60,000 bases of DNA from Tubiluchus corallicola (Eukaryota > Priapulida > Priapulimorpha > Priapulimorphida > Tubiluchidae). The stretch spans positions 101,501 through 161,500 of the forward strand of contig JAQGDQ010000306.1 of NCBI GenBank assembly GCA_030141605.1, read 5' to 3'. The position numbers and the translations under genes are program-made. The notes below the pieces were generated by a model. The model saw only the letters and a list, made by a program, of their open reading frames with translations, had not been told where the DNA came from and did not search any database. The stretch's first letter is position 1. The number at the start of each line of letters is the position of its first letter. Shown here one piece after another: positions 23,023-36,200 of this stretch.

Positions 23023-23070
<48 letters not shown>
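23023..23070. repeat. (AT)n microsatellite
   Basis: A perfect AT dinucleotide run of 48 bases lies upstream of WASF. Confidence 0.95.
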
Positions 23071-23073
<3 letters not shown>

Positions 23074-26000
23074 AAAGTACTAAAACAGCAACACACAGTC
23101 ATAAACCACCTGTATATCAAAATGAGTTACTATCATAAATCATTCATCTCATACAAGAATTAAAGTTCCATGTAAAGAAACCAATGATTAAATAACTAAG
23201 TTATTATACATTTTTCAACATAATGCCAATATTAACATGAACTTACATGCATAGCTAGTACATACTATGTATAAAACTAAAATATTACAGGTTATCAAGC
23301 TATCACAAATAGAACAGCTTAGGATCCCAAAATGTCAGACACTGCAGTTTTCTTCAAATTAAAGACAAACCAAACACAGAGAAGGAATTCTCACACAGTG
23401 TGGTGCAAAACCAACACAGACTTTAATGCCACTAGCAGTAGAAACGGCAGTCTAAATGAGAACACATGTGAGCAATGGCACAACTGGCAAAGCTCAAACT
23501 GTTCACATGTGACCTCTGTGTTTGGGTTATGGGTTTATCTTCTCTTCATTTCTATATGTGGACTGCGGATATTAAAGCAAAATGCCAAATGGCTGACAGA
23601 CTTCCTTAACTACATGTATTATATATGTCCCACTAGTGTCTCCATTATCAAGAGTGCAAATTCCTGTAAAGACTTTTCAACCTTCTAATGAGAAGTGCAA
23701 GAAAAATTTACATTAAATCTCTGTCCTTATTTAAATTCAGTTTGTACTTGACAATTTTTGTAAGCATATACATACACGTGAATATTGTATAATGGCTCTC
23801 AATGGCATGTATATTCAAATGGACAAACATGTAAACAGTTATGCTTTTTTCACCTAGATTTATACATGTTTTCTTCTAAGATGTATTTTTAGTTACCAAT
23901 TTTAGGTACATATGGCAATAAACAAGACGAATGCATACTTTTGGCATCTCTATTCTAAAAACCACAGCGTGAGAAATACAAAAGAATCAACTCAGAATTT
24001 AAACAGAAGTTACTGTGTACAACTGCTCAATCTAATTAGAATCATATCTACGACTACAATTAACATGATATACCATAAAATGAAAAGAAATGGAAGACAA
24101 ACAAAAATAATGTAATATGCTTGTGTGACTGAAAACTTTTTAGACAGATCGGAAACCACTTAGGCAGCAAGTAGCGGACCGAAGCACAAAACACTTTCGA
24201 TCTTTTTTTGTCAATTCACTAATATTGAATAATGGAAAAAACAAGCATTTCAAGATAAGATGTGCAAATGGATTATAAGAGGCGTTACCACATTCTCAAT
24301 AAATATTTAAATTCTATCATGTTTAGCGTTTCTTTCATTTTTTTCTAATTTTATTATCTTTCAAAATTGATAATATTTACTCTTTTTTCAGCAGGTGGTC
24401 GTGAAAACACACTCTTGTTTTGAAATATCAGTCTTTCCTGCACTACACCATTGTGTCATTGATTTATGGTTCAAAAATGCACCACCATTAGAATATTTCA
24501 AATATAATGAGTATAATATAAAAAGCTACCTAGTACTTAATTAAATTTGCAAGTGATATCTGGACAAAATGGTCCTTTTGTATTGTACCATTTATTGCAA
24601 ACAAAAATAAGACCCTGAAATGTGTTCTTGCAAGGAATACATTCCTTGAATATAAATACAATCGTTACTAGCTATCATCATGTATTGTACATTAAATAAA
24701 TATCAAGTTAAGACTTCTGACAATTTACACCTCAAGAGTGCAAAAGTACAATGTTCAGTACACAAAACAGACGAACATAAGACGGCTATCTGCTCACATA
24801 CCTTATCATGGCAAACATACCTTATAATATAACATGACATGCAATTATTAGCACCCACAATGCAATAAGAAGCTTTTTTTAAAAATGCAAATAAATGAAT
24901 ATTAGAATTACAGCTCCAGTTCTGTAAATAAACTATCATCAATAAACAAAAAGTGGTATTTAGGAACAAAGAAAAAGCTGGTTTCAATTTTTTTCTTATT
25001 GAAGCAATACTTAACTGTTGCAAAATCAAGCGATATCTTGGAGGAAAGAAATTTTTCAAAAAATAAATGCCTAGTGGCTCCAGCTCATGACGATCAAGAC
25101 AGTATAGAAAACTCGACTGAAATAATGATGACAAGCTACTGAGCTATTAACAGACTACACACACATGGATACTAAATTTTGATAAAAATTTACCATGCAC
25201 AGTTTCCATTACAATGTATAAAAGATTACAGTGTATTAGGTGAACGAGAATAAAAATGAAAATGACTCGGTGAAATGAATATTTCTATGGAGTTATTCGT
25301 AAACGAGTAACTAAAAAAAAATTCTTTCATTTTTTTAATTTTTAATAACTCAGCCAAATAAGAAGCATGTAACCAAAACCGAAAAACAGGATCATGTTAC
25401 GATGGACCAGATAACTTTCTGGATTAATTCTATTTTATCCTGTTAAAAATTATATAGCATTAACAAGCTATTGTTTTTAATTAATATTTTCTGCTGTGTC
25501 GACAAATTAAGAATATTGACAGAAAAATAACTCCAAAAGGGACACACATTTACAGTACAAGCACACGTATACATAAATGTAAATTTTATTAAACTGCACA
25601 AGTGTACACAGCAAAGTCAATTATAAAAATATGTGAGTGCAGGACAACACAGAACAAACCTTTCACACGGCACATAAAATGCACATGGAAACATTTTGTT
25701 TACTTTTTGATGTTAAACTTAGGGTGCATTGCTAGCCTAGTGCAGAATTAGATGTTTATGATTTTCACTAGTAAATTTTTGACTTTTCTAGATAACTGTC
25801 CTATTAGTAAAAAATATACATTTTTTTGCAAAAATTTAATTGCACAGTGTGGTTTCCACTTATGTACTTTTTGAAAATTTAATTATTCCTTACAAAAATA
25901 AAATGATAGCATTGTAGTTGAGGGTCCACTTTGTCTTCTGGCAACCAATATTTTTAGACCCAGTCTGCCAATGGCTCTGTTTTAATTCCTTCTCTTCGAT

Positions 26001-26244
26001 TTTGTCTATTTTAGCTTCTTGAGATTCAATATTAAACCATGCCAGCCAATGCTGAAAGCATATTTCCTTATGTCTAATCTGTCTTTGGGTTTATAAAATT
26101 TACAAAGATACCGAAGTAATAGCAACTACATTCCATAAGAAGAAAGATAGCTCTTCTAGAATATCAATTTTATCAATAATTTGAAAAACCTGAATCATGT
26201 CACTTCGTTTCCATCTATACTGTAATATTTAAATTAAGGCAGTG

Positions 26245-27199
26245 ACTAAAAGTACGGATCCGTATCCAGACTGCAACAACTAAAAATACGGATCTGTGTC
26301 TCAAAAGCATTCACTAGAAAATACGGACTGATCCGTACCGCGAAAGATATTGACGAGAAACTACTGCGGATTGCCGTCAGAGATGGACGGATATCACTTT
26401 CTTGTTTATCAGCAACTGCAAAATCCGCAACTGTAAATAAATGCATTCGCAAAATCCGCGGATTGAGTGAAATTGAATATCCACAAAAATGAAGGCAACA
26501 AATTAACTAGGCTTGGTATGTGTGCCCTATCAATGAAAACTCACACAAGCACGATATACACAGACAAAGTTGTTTTTCACTGTGATAGTGGTATATTTTG
26601 TCAGATATGTTGATCAATACTAGAGTTGCTTAATACGTACTAGCTACTAAGTAAATACATCATTTTTGTATTATTTTGAATCATTATGAACTGATCATTT
26701 TAGTTTAATTAATCTCAACCTTATAGAAAAATACGGGCTAGTAGGTCATCATATTACAACACTCTAAGAAATTCATAACACTCTAATAAGACTTAAACTC
26801 TTGCTAGCTGGTCTACTATACATCAAAATACTAAAGTTTTTTGCACCAATAAATAAAATAAATTAAACAAACTATTAATTGGTAGCTTATGCAACACACA
26901 GCACTATATCTATTTGCAAGAAATAAAAGGAGACTAACTAATATTTACAGTGTAACTATTATATCACAAAGAAAAATGGTACCGAAGAAAAATGGTACAG
27001 TACAGGCTGTATAATGCCATATCACCATTTTCATGAAAAGGGCATGTACTTTTCAATGATGTGCAGGATTGTCAAAATCCGTATGTTTTGTAAATGTTAC
27101 AAAAAGCAGGATTCTGTATTTGTTGCAAAAACAGCTACGAATACGGATGCGTATTCGGTATCGCAGAAAAGACGAGTGCAGATCCGTACCTCTAGACAA
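26245..27199. mobile_element. MITE-like element with repeated ACGGATC motifs
   Basis: The motif ACGGATC or its complement recurs near both borders. On the left, GTACGGATCC (26252) is followed by ATACGGATCTGTGTCTC and more ACGGA/ATCCG words up to about 26460. On the right, GCAGATCCGTACC (27178-27190) is preceded by ATACGGATGCGTATTCGG. The outer left GACTAAAAGTACGGATC resembles the reverse complement of the outer right end (GTCTAGAGGTACGGATC). Such sub-terminal repeats fit a non-autonomous DNA transposon with transposase-binding sites. No target duplication or coding region was seen, and the borders are approximate. Confidence 0.45.
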
Positions 27200-27241
27200 T
27201 GCGTTAAATTAAATCTAACAGGATTATCAAGAACTAAAGCA

Positions 27242-28165
27242 GGGCGCTATTACACTTTCACACCGTCTAGTTTTTTCTAGGTTATTACTCGTTTCTAGGT
27301 AATTATTCTATTATTCTCACGTCATCAGTGAATGTTTCCGCTAATCTCGTAGTAATTTAATCATATATTTAGGTATAATTACCAATAATTACGTTGTATT
27401 CACAGTTCTACACCTATACAGTTCGTATCGCCATCTTGTTTGTGTGTGCAGTCACGTGACGAATTTCGTACTAGTTTATGCATTATCAGGGCCTAGCTTA
27501 AAAGGCACGTGACACACTTTCATCTTGACCGCATTTACAAAATAAAGAAAAAACCTTTACTCTTTTTATAATCTAATAGTAATAATACTACAGTAATAAA
27601 TAAAATTAATGATAAATAACTGTAGTAGTCTAAAATAATTTCCTCGTATATGCCAGCTTGGGTCTGACAGAGAAACAAAAAATTCGGGAAGTCTTTGAAG
27701 AAAAGACAATGACTGGCACAGGATTATAATGGCATTTTAGGTTTATATACTCATTATCACCACCATTATTGCAGTATGTATGCTTGTAATTAATTATTAT
27801 ATACAGTGTTCCCTCACTTATCGTGGGTGTTCTGTTCCAGGCCCACCCGCAATACGATACAAACTCCCGTGGCTGCAACCCCAATAATCATAAATTATGC
27901 GAAGAAACTAAAAATACATGTTAAGGGCCACATCGTCACTGCGCAAGAGCGATTGCGCATTAGTGGTGTAAACACAGTTATTCACGTGAAGCTTTTTGCG
28001 TGATGGTGGCGGTAAGTAATGTATGATTTTAATAAGGTGTAAAAACCAATAATATTATGGGAATATGGTGTATATTATGCCTGTTGGTCTGCTTTCTGGC
28101 CTGCAGGCATGAAAACAACCAATAGGCCAGAAAAAACTAGGCGGTGGGAAAGTGTAATAGCGCCC
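27242..28165. mobile_element. ~0.92 kb inverted-repeat element with 7-base target duplication
   Basis: The left end GGGCGCTATTACACTTTC and the reverse complement of the right end GGGCGCTATTACACTTTC are identical. Similarity continues into CACCGTCTAGTTTTTTCT and CACCGCCTAGTTTTTTCT, so the terminal inverted repeats are about 37 bases. Both ends are bordered by the same 7 bases TAAAGCA (27235-27241 and 28166-28172), or 8 bases if the next G is counted. There is no coding region for a transposase. A 7-8 base duplication suggests hAT or a related superfamily, but the termini do not let me decide. The element appears to contain one end of another, Tigger-like element at 27804. Confidence 0.85.
27804..27870 (+). 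mobile_element. Tigger-like terminal fragment
   Basis: The sequence starts CAGTGTTCCCTCACTTATCG directly after TA and goes on to TTCTGTTCCAGGCCCACCCG. This pattern is typical of pogo/Tigger and mariner termini. No matching right terminus was found before 28600, so this is a one-ended fragment or its partner has decayed. It lies inside the 27242-28165 element. Confidence 0.5.
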
Positions 28166-29649
28166 TAAAGCAGATATGATAGATTCGGATATAACAAAAT
28201 ACAAAATTTAGTATCTATAGAAGAATTGTTGAAAGGCAAATCTTCACAATACACGCCTAAAGAAATGAAAACAGTGTCAAATACTCTCGTCTAGGTACCA
28301 CCGTTGCTGGCATTACAGCAGAGTATAACTTGCAGTTACAGACACTTCTTAAGTACGGTACCATTTTTGTGTGAGTCAAACAAGCTTCACCAGAACCAAA
28401 TAAAGGCCAGACCTCAGCATCATTATGTCTCAAATTAGAATGTCTCACAACGGTCCTCTCTCATATGCCTTTTGAAACTGTAAATTGATGAAACACGATG
28501 GTTCATGATGAAAGATGATTCCATGGTTGAACTACACGATGTCCAACTCTTCGTGATTTCCAAACCAAATTTAATATTTTCCAAGCTAAATTAAAAACGA
28601 ATGCGAAAAGAAGCTATGTACAAATATATTGTGTACCTTAATAAAAACTGTACATCACTGGTTAAACCGTCATGCGGTGGAAAATCGCGAAGCAAAAATT
28701 AATTTACTGAAAAAGGCGAACTCCGGAAAATTACGTCGACTATCAAAATGGCGTCAAGCTTGTAACTCTCTGTCTCTCACACCGCTATCAAATATTACAT
28801 CGTTCTCTAGTCTAACGCCTGGCATCTGTTTCGTTTTGCAAAATCGTCTTCGATACATCGAGTGTCCATTGCAGAATTTGGGCTAACATATTTAGACAAA
28901 AATTATAAAGCATTTATGCGAACATAAAACACTCATTTTGATGTTTGTTACACAAAAATACAAAAACGTTTGATAGTAATTATTATAACGTCAAAGCCGT
29001 TGTTAATGATGTTACCAGCCAACCACCATCAATTAAATTTTGACATTAAACTTGAAAGACCGGAAATAGAGCTTAAATTTGAGCCTGAACCAGAACGTTC
29101 AATATTTAGTGAAAACTAATTAATTTAGAAATAATCTAGTTAGTCACTCTAGCATAATTTGTGTCTCACTCTAGATTGAATCACTCTAGTCTAGTACATA
29201 CTACATAGTCGTACGAGGAGGCTGTTGCCCAGCCAGGGCAAATCAATTGTACATTTTCAGTACAAAAGCTGGTTATTTTCAGGGCAAATAATTATGTCTA
29301 AAAATTTCAAAAAATTATTATTTCAATATCCAAAAATTGCTTATGCACTGCATTTCAGCTTTGTACTAGATAAGGATTATTTTTTACTTTGGACTGCCTT
29401 GGACAGAACAGAAAACACACCCTGGAGGTTTAAATTTGCTGCCTTGTAAGGAGGTCTTTGGTTGAAATACAGGAAGAAATCAGCTTTATCACATTTCTTG
29501 AATTGACTTTAAAATTTAAATAACGATTGTGGGTTTGTGCCATCATTACAACAATTAACAAAATTAACAAAAAGAAAGCATAAATGTGTTATAAAGAACA
29601 ACATTTATCCAAAAGTTGCGGAAAAAAACTAAAAGCCAAAAAACTGCAC

Positions 29650-30065
29650 GATTGTAATTTTCTTTCAAATATTTAGATGGATTACCTATATTGTTGGTTA
29701 AGTTACACTGTTATACTGTTATACTGTTTGCTAAATAATTGTTAAAAGCATTTTCTATTTTATTGTCATCTGTTGTTAGTCGATTATCTATTTTTAATTT
29801 AATAGGAGAATTTTCTGTTTCTTCATGCATGAGCTCTTTCATTGTATGCCAAGTTTTTTTAATATCAGATTTATAATTATAAGTTTATCTAGGTATAGTA
29901 ATTTGTTCTTTTTTGCAGTTTTAATTAGCTTACTCAGTTTGTTTCAATATTTTCTGTACTTTTCCCCATGACTTGTCTGGACTGTGCTTTATTAACTGTC
30001 TGTATAAAATGTTTTTTGGTTGATACTATTAATTATGACTGATGTTATCCAGGGTTTTTTTATGG
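29650..30065 (-). pseudogene. LINE relic: endonuclease-RT linker region
   Basis: The reverse-strand translation gives, in broken frames, KPWITSVIINSINQK near 30065, then KLSKLIKTAKKNK and TENSPIKLKIDNRLTT, then NAFNNYLANS. This order (Trp-Ile-Thr, charged helix, 'KLSKLI..AKKN', 'NG+L.. D.. IANAFN.YF') is the segment between the endonuclease and reverse transcriptase of Jockey/CR1/L2-type LINEs. Stops and frameshifts are frequent. It ends about 230 bases before the CDC40 start codon, so it may lie close to that gene's promoter. Confidence 0.6.
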
Positions 30066-30295
30066 AAATTAATTTTTATGCTTTTTCTGAGTTGATTTTG
30101 AGATGTGGAAATCTGATACATGTACAGCGTTACAAACCAAATTAGGCTTGCACTTAAGGTAAAGTCACCGTAGGTGCCTCTCAAACGGGAGAGGTCGATG
30201 TGATATCACTGAGTTTGAGTGCATTCAGTGCAGCGTTTGTTGGCTGCTGGTGTATTGTTTACGCGAGATTTCGATATCTCAGAATAATTTTCAAG

Positions 30296-33200
30296 ATGGC
30301 AGCATTCTTAGCTATTAGTGAATACAGCAGCGATAGTGAAGAATCTAACACAAATGCAAACCAAGAAACAAATACATTCACACAGTCAGCATTGCAACAA
30401 AAAGGTTTCACGATATCAGACATAAAACGGAAAATGGGAGTTAACGCTGCACCAGCAGTGGATTTTCAGGTTTGAAAGTACCTTGACTTACGCCTTCTTA
30501 TTTTTTTCGTTATTGTCTAACTCAGGATGTTCTTTTTTCAGCAATTTTATTTGAAACTATTAATATTATTAGCAATGGTTTAGATAGTAACTCATTATGT
30601 AATACAATTTGGCTAAGTGGTTCTTCTAAGCAGAGAAATGTATATTTTATCTATATTCAGCACCTTGGCAGCAGACTCTAACCAAATTATTTTCAACTTT
30701 CATTATGTTATTTTTATAATCTTTCATTTAAAAAGCTGTTATAGATACCTACTACTTTTACGTCATTTTTCTTTTTCCATTGCTAAATTATACAATTTTT
30801 ATGTAACTGTGATTTTAGTATCAGTATACCATATCTTAACATTTGTTTATGAAAATAACTTTGCACACAGCCGATTTATGTAGTATTTAACGTGTATTGC
30901 TTTGCCAATGTACATTTTATGTATTTGTGCAAATAAAACTGAATTGAATTGAATTGAACAGACGGCCTTTACAACTCTAACCGACATTAAACTTGCTTTT
31001 TTACGTTATTATTATGTTTACATTAAGAATTTACAGTAATTTTTATAAAACAATTTCATAAATTAAATAACTTACTTTTTGTTGCCATTTTCGAATGTGT
31101 ACATTGCCATGAATACTTCCATGTTTCGTGTCTCTCGCGAGAATTACGTAGTCTGTGTTTAAGTTTTGCAGTTCACTGAGAAATTCCTTGGTTCTAGCTG
31201 AATAAGCCAGGGGTTGATCCATGATTTTTGAAAGGGAGGAGTCCCTGAATAATGAATAATTTCCTAGCAACACTCTAGCTTTGCCTTTGTGGTCTCACCA
31301 TTCACAGCAGCATGTTGTACACTGCAGTTATGCAGAGAGTTATGTTGCCAGACAATGCCAGTGGCCGATCAAGTATGCACGCTTCCTGGTTTCGCAAAGC
31401 TATAATACATGGTTGCAATATTAAGTTAAATTTCCTATCTTTACGCGACAAACGTTATAGGTAATTTTTCCATGTCAAAATAGAGGGTCCACCTTAACCC
31501 CCACTGGATCTGCTTCTGTAAATCATTGTGTTTAACTGTGTTTATGTAAAAATTAGTCATTGTGTCAATTAGCAATAACTTTAAAGTGCTTACATTGCTT
31601 TCAGACTTTAATTATACTTCAAAATGCATAACTATACACAATGTTATTGTAAGCTGATGATATAATTGTAAGCTCAAGCATCTGGTGAGATAAGAGTTTA
31701 TGTTGCACTGTGACTGGATTACGTCATTTTTCGTTCAAAATGAGTGCACCCAGCCATGAAGTGATCGCGATTTTAAATTGATTTGACCAATTACAAAAGG
31801 TGCTTATCACAATTTTATTGCTGAAACTTTCTAACATTATGCTCAAATATATAAATAAACTCAACTTCCTAAGAAACTTGCCAACTAAATTGACTGTAAA
31901 ACATTATGTGGTATTTGGAAATTTGACAAACAAATACTACTATGTTATAATTTATTATTGCTTTTTAAATCTGATATTTCAGTGCAGTGAAGTCAAGAAG
32001 ACAGTCGTTGATCCAAAATCCAAAGAAGTGTCTTACAATCCGAAATATGATGAACTATTCTCATTAGAGGTAACACTAACTAGTAAATATTAACATAATT
32101 ATTGCTATGAGCCCCTGTAACTGCTTTTTAGACAGACTTTTATTTTCCTTCAGGTAAACCACTATAATCTGTAGGCTTGAAATAAAAATTATTAATCGAT
32201 GACTTTGTTAAATCAGATTGTTAGCAAAATGCCTCGCTGTGATGTGCCTACTGTTAGTGGCAGCAGTAACTTACTTATGTTATAAAGTCAGTAGGGCTCT
32301 CGTTTTCTGGACCTGCCACTAGTAAGTCTACTTTAGCTAGTTTTCAGAAAGATCAGAAAACTGTTTTTAGTTGCCCAGAAAATTATCTTAAAATATGGAA
32401 TAAATATTCATCAAAAGGTACTTTATTATTTTGCAAAAAAAAGAGAGAAATATTTAAAGTAGTTTTTAAATTAACAGACAATGAAGACAGTTAACTGAAA
32501 ATGTGCGGCCTGTGTGTACAGCTTGTTTTCAAGAAGCAGAACTTATAGGTTCCTGTGTGTTTTCAAACAAGACATGCCTGTCAATCAGACTGCTGATTAA
32601 CTTTCTCAGATTCACAGGAACAGTGCAAAGTGCAGCGATTACAGGGTTTTATATATCACTGAAAATTTCAGCGAAAAATGGACTTACAAGGTTTTGCAAT
32701 CCTTGATTTTGAAAAGGATTGCTAATCGTAACTATTTCAGAGCAATCAGGTGCTGAAAGAGGCAGAAAGATCATTAAAGTATAAGTAATATTTTAAACCC
32801 TAACAGCTAAATTGTATTGCCTGCTGTCACAAATCTCATAGCAAAACAAAACTATGAATGTAGTAAATTAACATTTATAATAACCTTTAATATATGGCTT
32901 CCTGATTCTGCAGTCAATGAGCACTTTTAAAACAGGTTTATCATGAACAAGTCTTGGGAGCTTTATAGTTTAAAATATTCCTATTTGGCTTTCATCTGCT
33001 ATGTACTTAAATTGCTCTAAAACAATGTGCATCTAAGTCTGATAGATGTTTCTTTGAAGCTACCTTGTGAGCATCAAATAATACATTAATGCATTCGGGC
33101 TGTCAAAGTGTACAAATTACTACTTATCAGCTTTACAACAATTGGTATGGAAAGACAGTGTAACTATCTGAGTATAACATGTCCAACTTACAATATTCCA

Positions 33201-36200
33201 GTTCACCTTATGACTGGTCAGTCATGTTGAACCAAATATGGTTGTAAGTTGACGATTAATTGTGCTAGTTTTCCAGGTACCTAGGTTAAGTCTTACCATG
33301 CATAATGTTGCTTCTAATATCTAATGCGCAGAAAAGCTATCAAAGTCTAGACTGCAATAATATGAGAAGCAAGTGTTATTAAACATAGTGCAGATTTCTA
33401 ATAACCAGTGTGAATAAGCCTGTATGCACATGTTTTAACCAGTTGTATTTTGACTTATAATTGATGTAATTCTTTCAGGATGGATCAGTGAAAACATTAA
33501 CAAATCTGCAAAAACCTACAAAAAACATGTTGACTGGATATGTAGAGCCTGCTCATGTCAATGATTTTCATTTTGATTCACAGCAGAAGACATTTCATAG
33601 CTATGGTAAATCGATTTTCTAATTATTGAAAGCATAAAAAATATTATGCAGCATTGGATTATCAAGTAAATAATTTCTTTTCTGCTGGTAGCCATTGTTA
33701 AACTCATGACAGCATTAAAGCCAGCATTACTTCTCTAAACTTGTGTTTCAGCAGCACCTTTAACACAAAATGTAAAGCGTTGCAGGGTATATTATTTGAA
33801 GTAACTGATACAGAATTTCAAAATTAACAGTAATATTCTAGTAGCTTTACCGATATTCCAAAGACAAATCATATAATGATTCTAATAAACTTACGTATGT
33901 GCATACAAAGTACAACAAAGCTGTAGTAGTCATAGTAGTTATTTCATTTATTTCTCATTTAAATACATGTCATTATATTTTAAAAGAAGAACTAAACAAA
34001 ATATCATTTACACGTAAATAAGCTGAAATTTGAGGATATGTTATATGAAGGACTATAGTGTTATATGCAGGATTGTCAATGCAATAAATCAAAACTTAGA
34101 ACTGATTATGAAAAGATGAGCATTGTAAATCATAAATCGTCTCATTAATCAGCAAAGCTCTATTCCTGTAACTTTGTATTAATTCTTTATATGCCTGGTT
34201 ATATTCCTTTAATCATGCCATTACATGCTGTTTACCTCCAAGTTGCAAAAAATATTCGTGCATCAGGTGACTTTAGTCATAACAAATATATCTGCCTTTT
34301 GATTTTCTTTTGATTTTTGTTACAGTATCATGCAGACACTACTAAATTGTTCTGTGTTCAAAATAATTAGACATTCTATGTAGTAAATCCACAGCTGGTA
34401 GGAAAGTCTATAGCCTACTTATAAAAGCGATTTAAATATTTTAAAGGAGCACCGTATCAAACTTGTAAATTCTTTCCTTTTTATTGTAATGCCACGTTCT
34501 TTGCATAATAGTCGTTGATTGTTTCTTAGGATAATCATTACGACAGAGTTAAAACTGGAAATGCAATTTCTTCACTTCAGTATTTACTAGGGGAATGTTC
34601 TTCAAGGCAGTCATATTGGCCATCATACTGTCACATATGACTCATATTGTCTTTCTAATTATGACTAATGATGTGTGTAAAGAGATTCCAACACGCTACA
34701 AACATGTTGATAATTTAACATTGGTGGAGGGTACGACTCACTTCACTAACTCGAAGATGCAAAATTAGATTAATAAATTGATTACCACTTCTTATCATAA
34801 CATTATGAAGTGAAAATGCAGACAAATGTAAAACCTTGAATTTTGATCTTCTTAGGAAGAAATAATATCTTCCCCAACTTATCATAAGTAAGCGACCAAG
34901 AATTACCAACAGCAGTTAGCAATAAAGTTTGGGCCTGTATATTCAGGATAATTTAAAGTGGGACGAGTATATGAACGACATGGTCAGTAAATCTATACAG
35001 AAATTATATATGACTCATTTAGTACAAAGATGGATGTATCTTTAGATGATTTGGTTCTATGCTACACATATTAGACCTCATATTAAAAATTCTGCTCTTG
35101 TTTTGCATGCTGCTATTACAAAAAACCCAAGAAGAAAATTCGGAAACTGTTCAGATCTGTGTTTGTAAATTAATTTTGGGTCCAAACATTATGTATTATG
35201 ACAATGCAATGCATACTTTTAACTAAAAACATTAACTTATAGAAGGTGAGAGTTAGCATTAAATTATACAAGTAAAAGCTTTCAGTTAGAAGTACATAAT
35301 CATTTGTTACCTGCCAACTCAAATCAGCACAATTTTAACTTAAGAAATAGAAAAGTACTGTTGAAAAATTTTGTAGAACAAAGCACAACTTTTATTGTGC
35401 TATCCCATATTTTAAACACATGTTAAAAGGTAACCTTACCCCAGCTAGCAAGTAGGATTTAAATAGTTTTGTCTTTTATATTTTACATTTTATTAATTTT
35501 AAATGTTCGTGACTTTTATTACTGTAAACTCACTGTTTTCAATGTACTTCAATGTGAGCGCTAATAAACTGTTTACTTGCTTTCGTACTATAATATAGCA
35601 TACCAGAGTGCTCACGCCACCCGTGTAGCCATCTAATTAAAATGTTATTGACATAGAAGCTAGTATACATTTAAGCAAAAATCACAAGTTCCCCTTACTA
35701 GATATTTCATAGATCAGTATTTAAAATGTTTATGTATATTTTACATACTTAGGTTATGCACTTGATCCATCTGTTGAAGTTGGCTCTCCAGACATGTATA
35801 TTGGCAATATACAGCAACTAAAGGGAAATAAAGGTACATTAAAAAATTGACAGTTTTAAACTCTAGTTTTGTGTACTTGTATTTGAAAAAATATCTGGAT
35901 GTACCCTGAACTATAGTTTAATTGCGGAGTTTTCGTCAGTGGAATAAAAACCGTTTTTGTGAGCAGAACTTGTTTTCGTAATGAACTTTTGAAGCACTGA
36001 AATGCATTAAGTGGTTTTTGGGTGTACTAATTCCTTACATACTTAGTAGGTACCTACACTGTGAGCCATGCTCACCTGGCATAACTCTTCAGAAAGCCTA
36101 GTTAACATCCTGTAATATGTGTAGAATCCACCTAAAGATTTTAAAAAGACTGCTTTTTTTGCCATATGAGATTTGCTTGTTTCCAGCACGAGCCATGCGA

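Larger units (their letters stand above)
22243..30295. other. Divergent intergenic region WASF / CDC40
   Basis: WASF is transcribed leftwards and CDC40 rightwards, so both 5' regions lie here. The interval is AT-rich and holds an (AT)n microsatellite, an element with repeated ACGGATC motifs, a ~0.92 kb inverted-repeat element and a minus-strand LINE relic near the CDC40 start. The longest open frames (23332-23688 plus, 118 codons; 24703-25134 minus, 143 codons) match no family I recognise. I could not place either promoter with confidence. Confidence 0.6.

Noticed and set aside
23332-23688. 118-codon plus-strand frame with sequons and one hydrophobic segment
   Set aside because: No recognisable family, no clear splice or regulatory context, and AT-rich codon use like the surrounding DNA. 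Chance cannot be excluded without transcripts.
24703-25134. 143-codon minus-strand frame, Cys- and Leu-rich
   Set aside because: No family similarity and composition typical of random AT-rich sequence.
30200-30295. Upstream in-frame ATG extending CDC40 by 32 residues
   Set aside because: The extension is hydrophobic and unlike the acidic start of PRP17 proteins; the ATG at 30296 is the better start.
31043-31273. 76-codon minus-strand frame with a GTAAGT-like donor after QQK
   Set aside because: It looks slightly exon-like ([14 protein letters not shown]...), but there is no partner exon, no family match, and it lies antisense in a CDC40 intron. It may be transposon debris.
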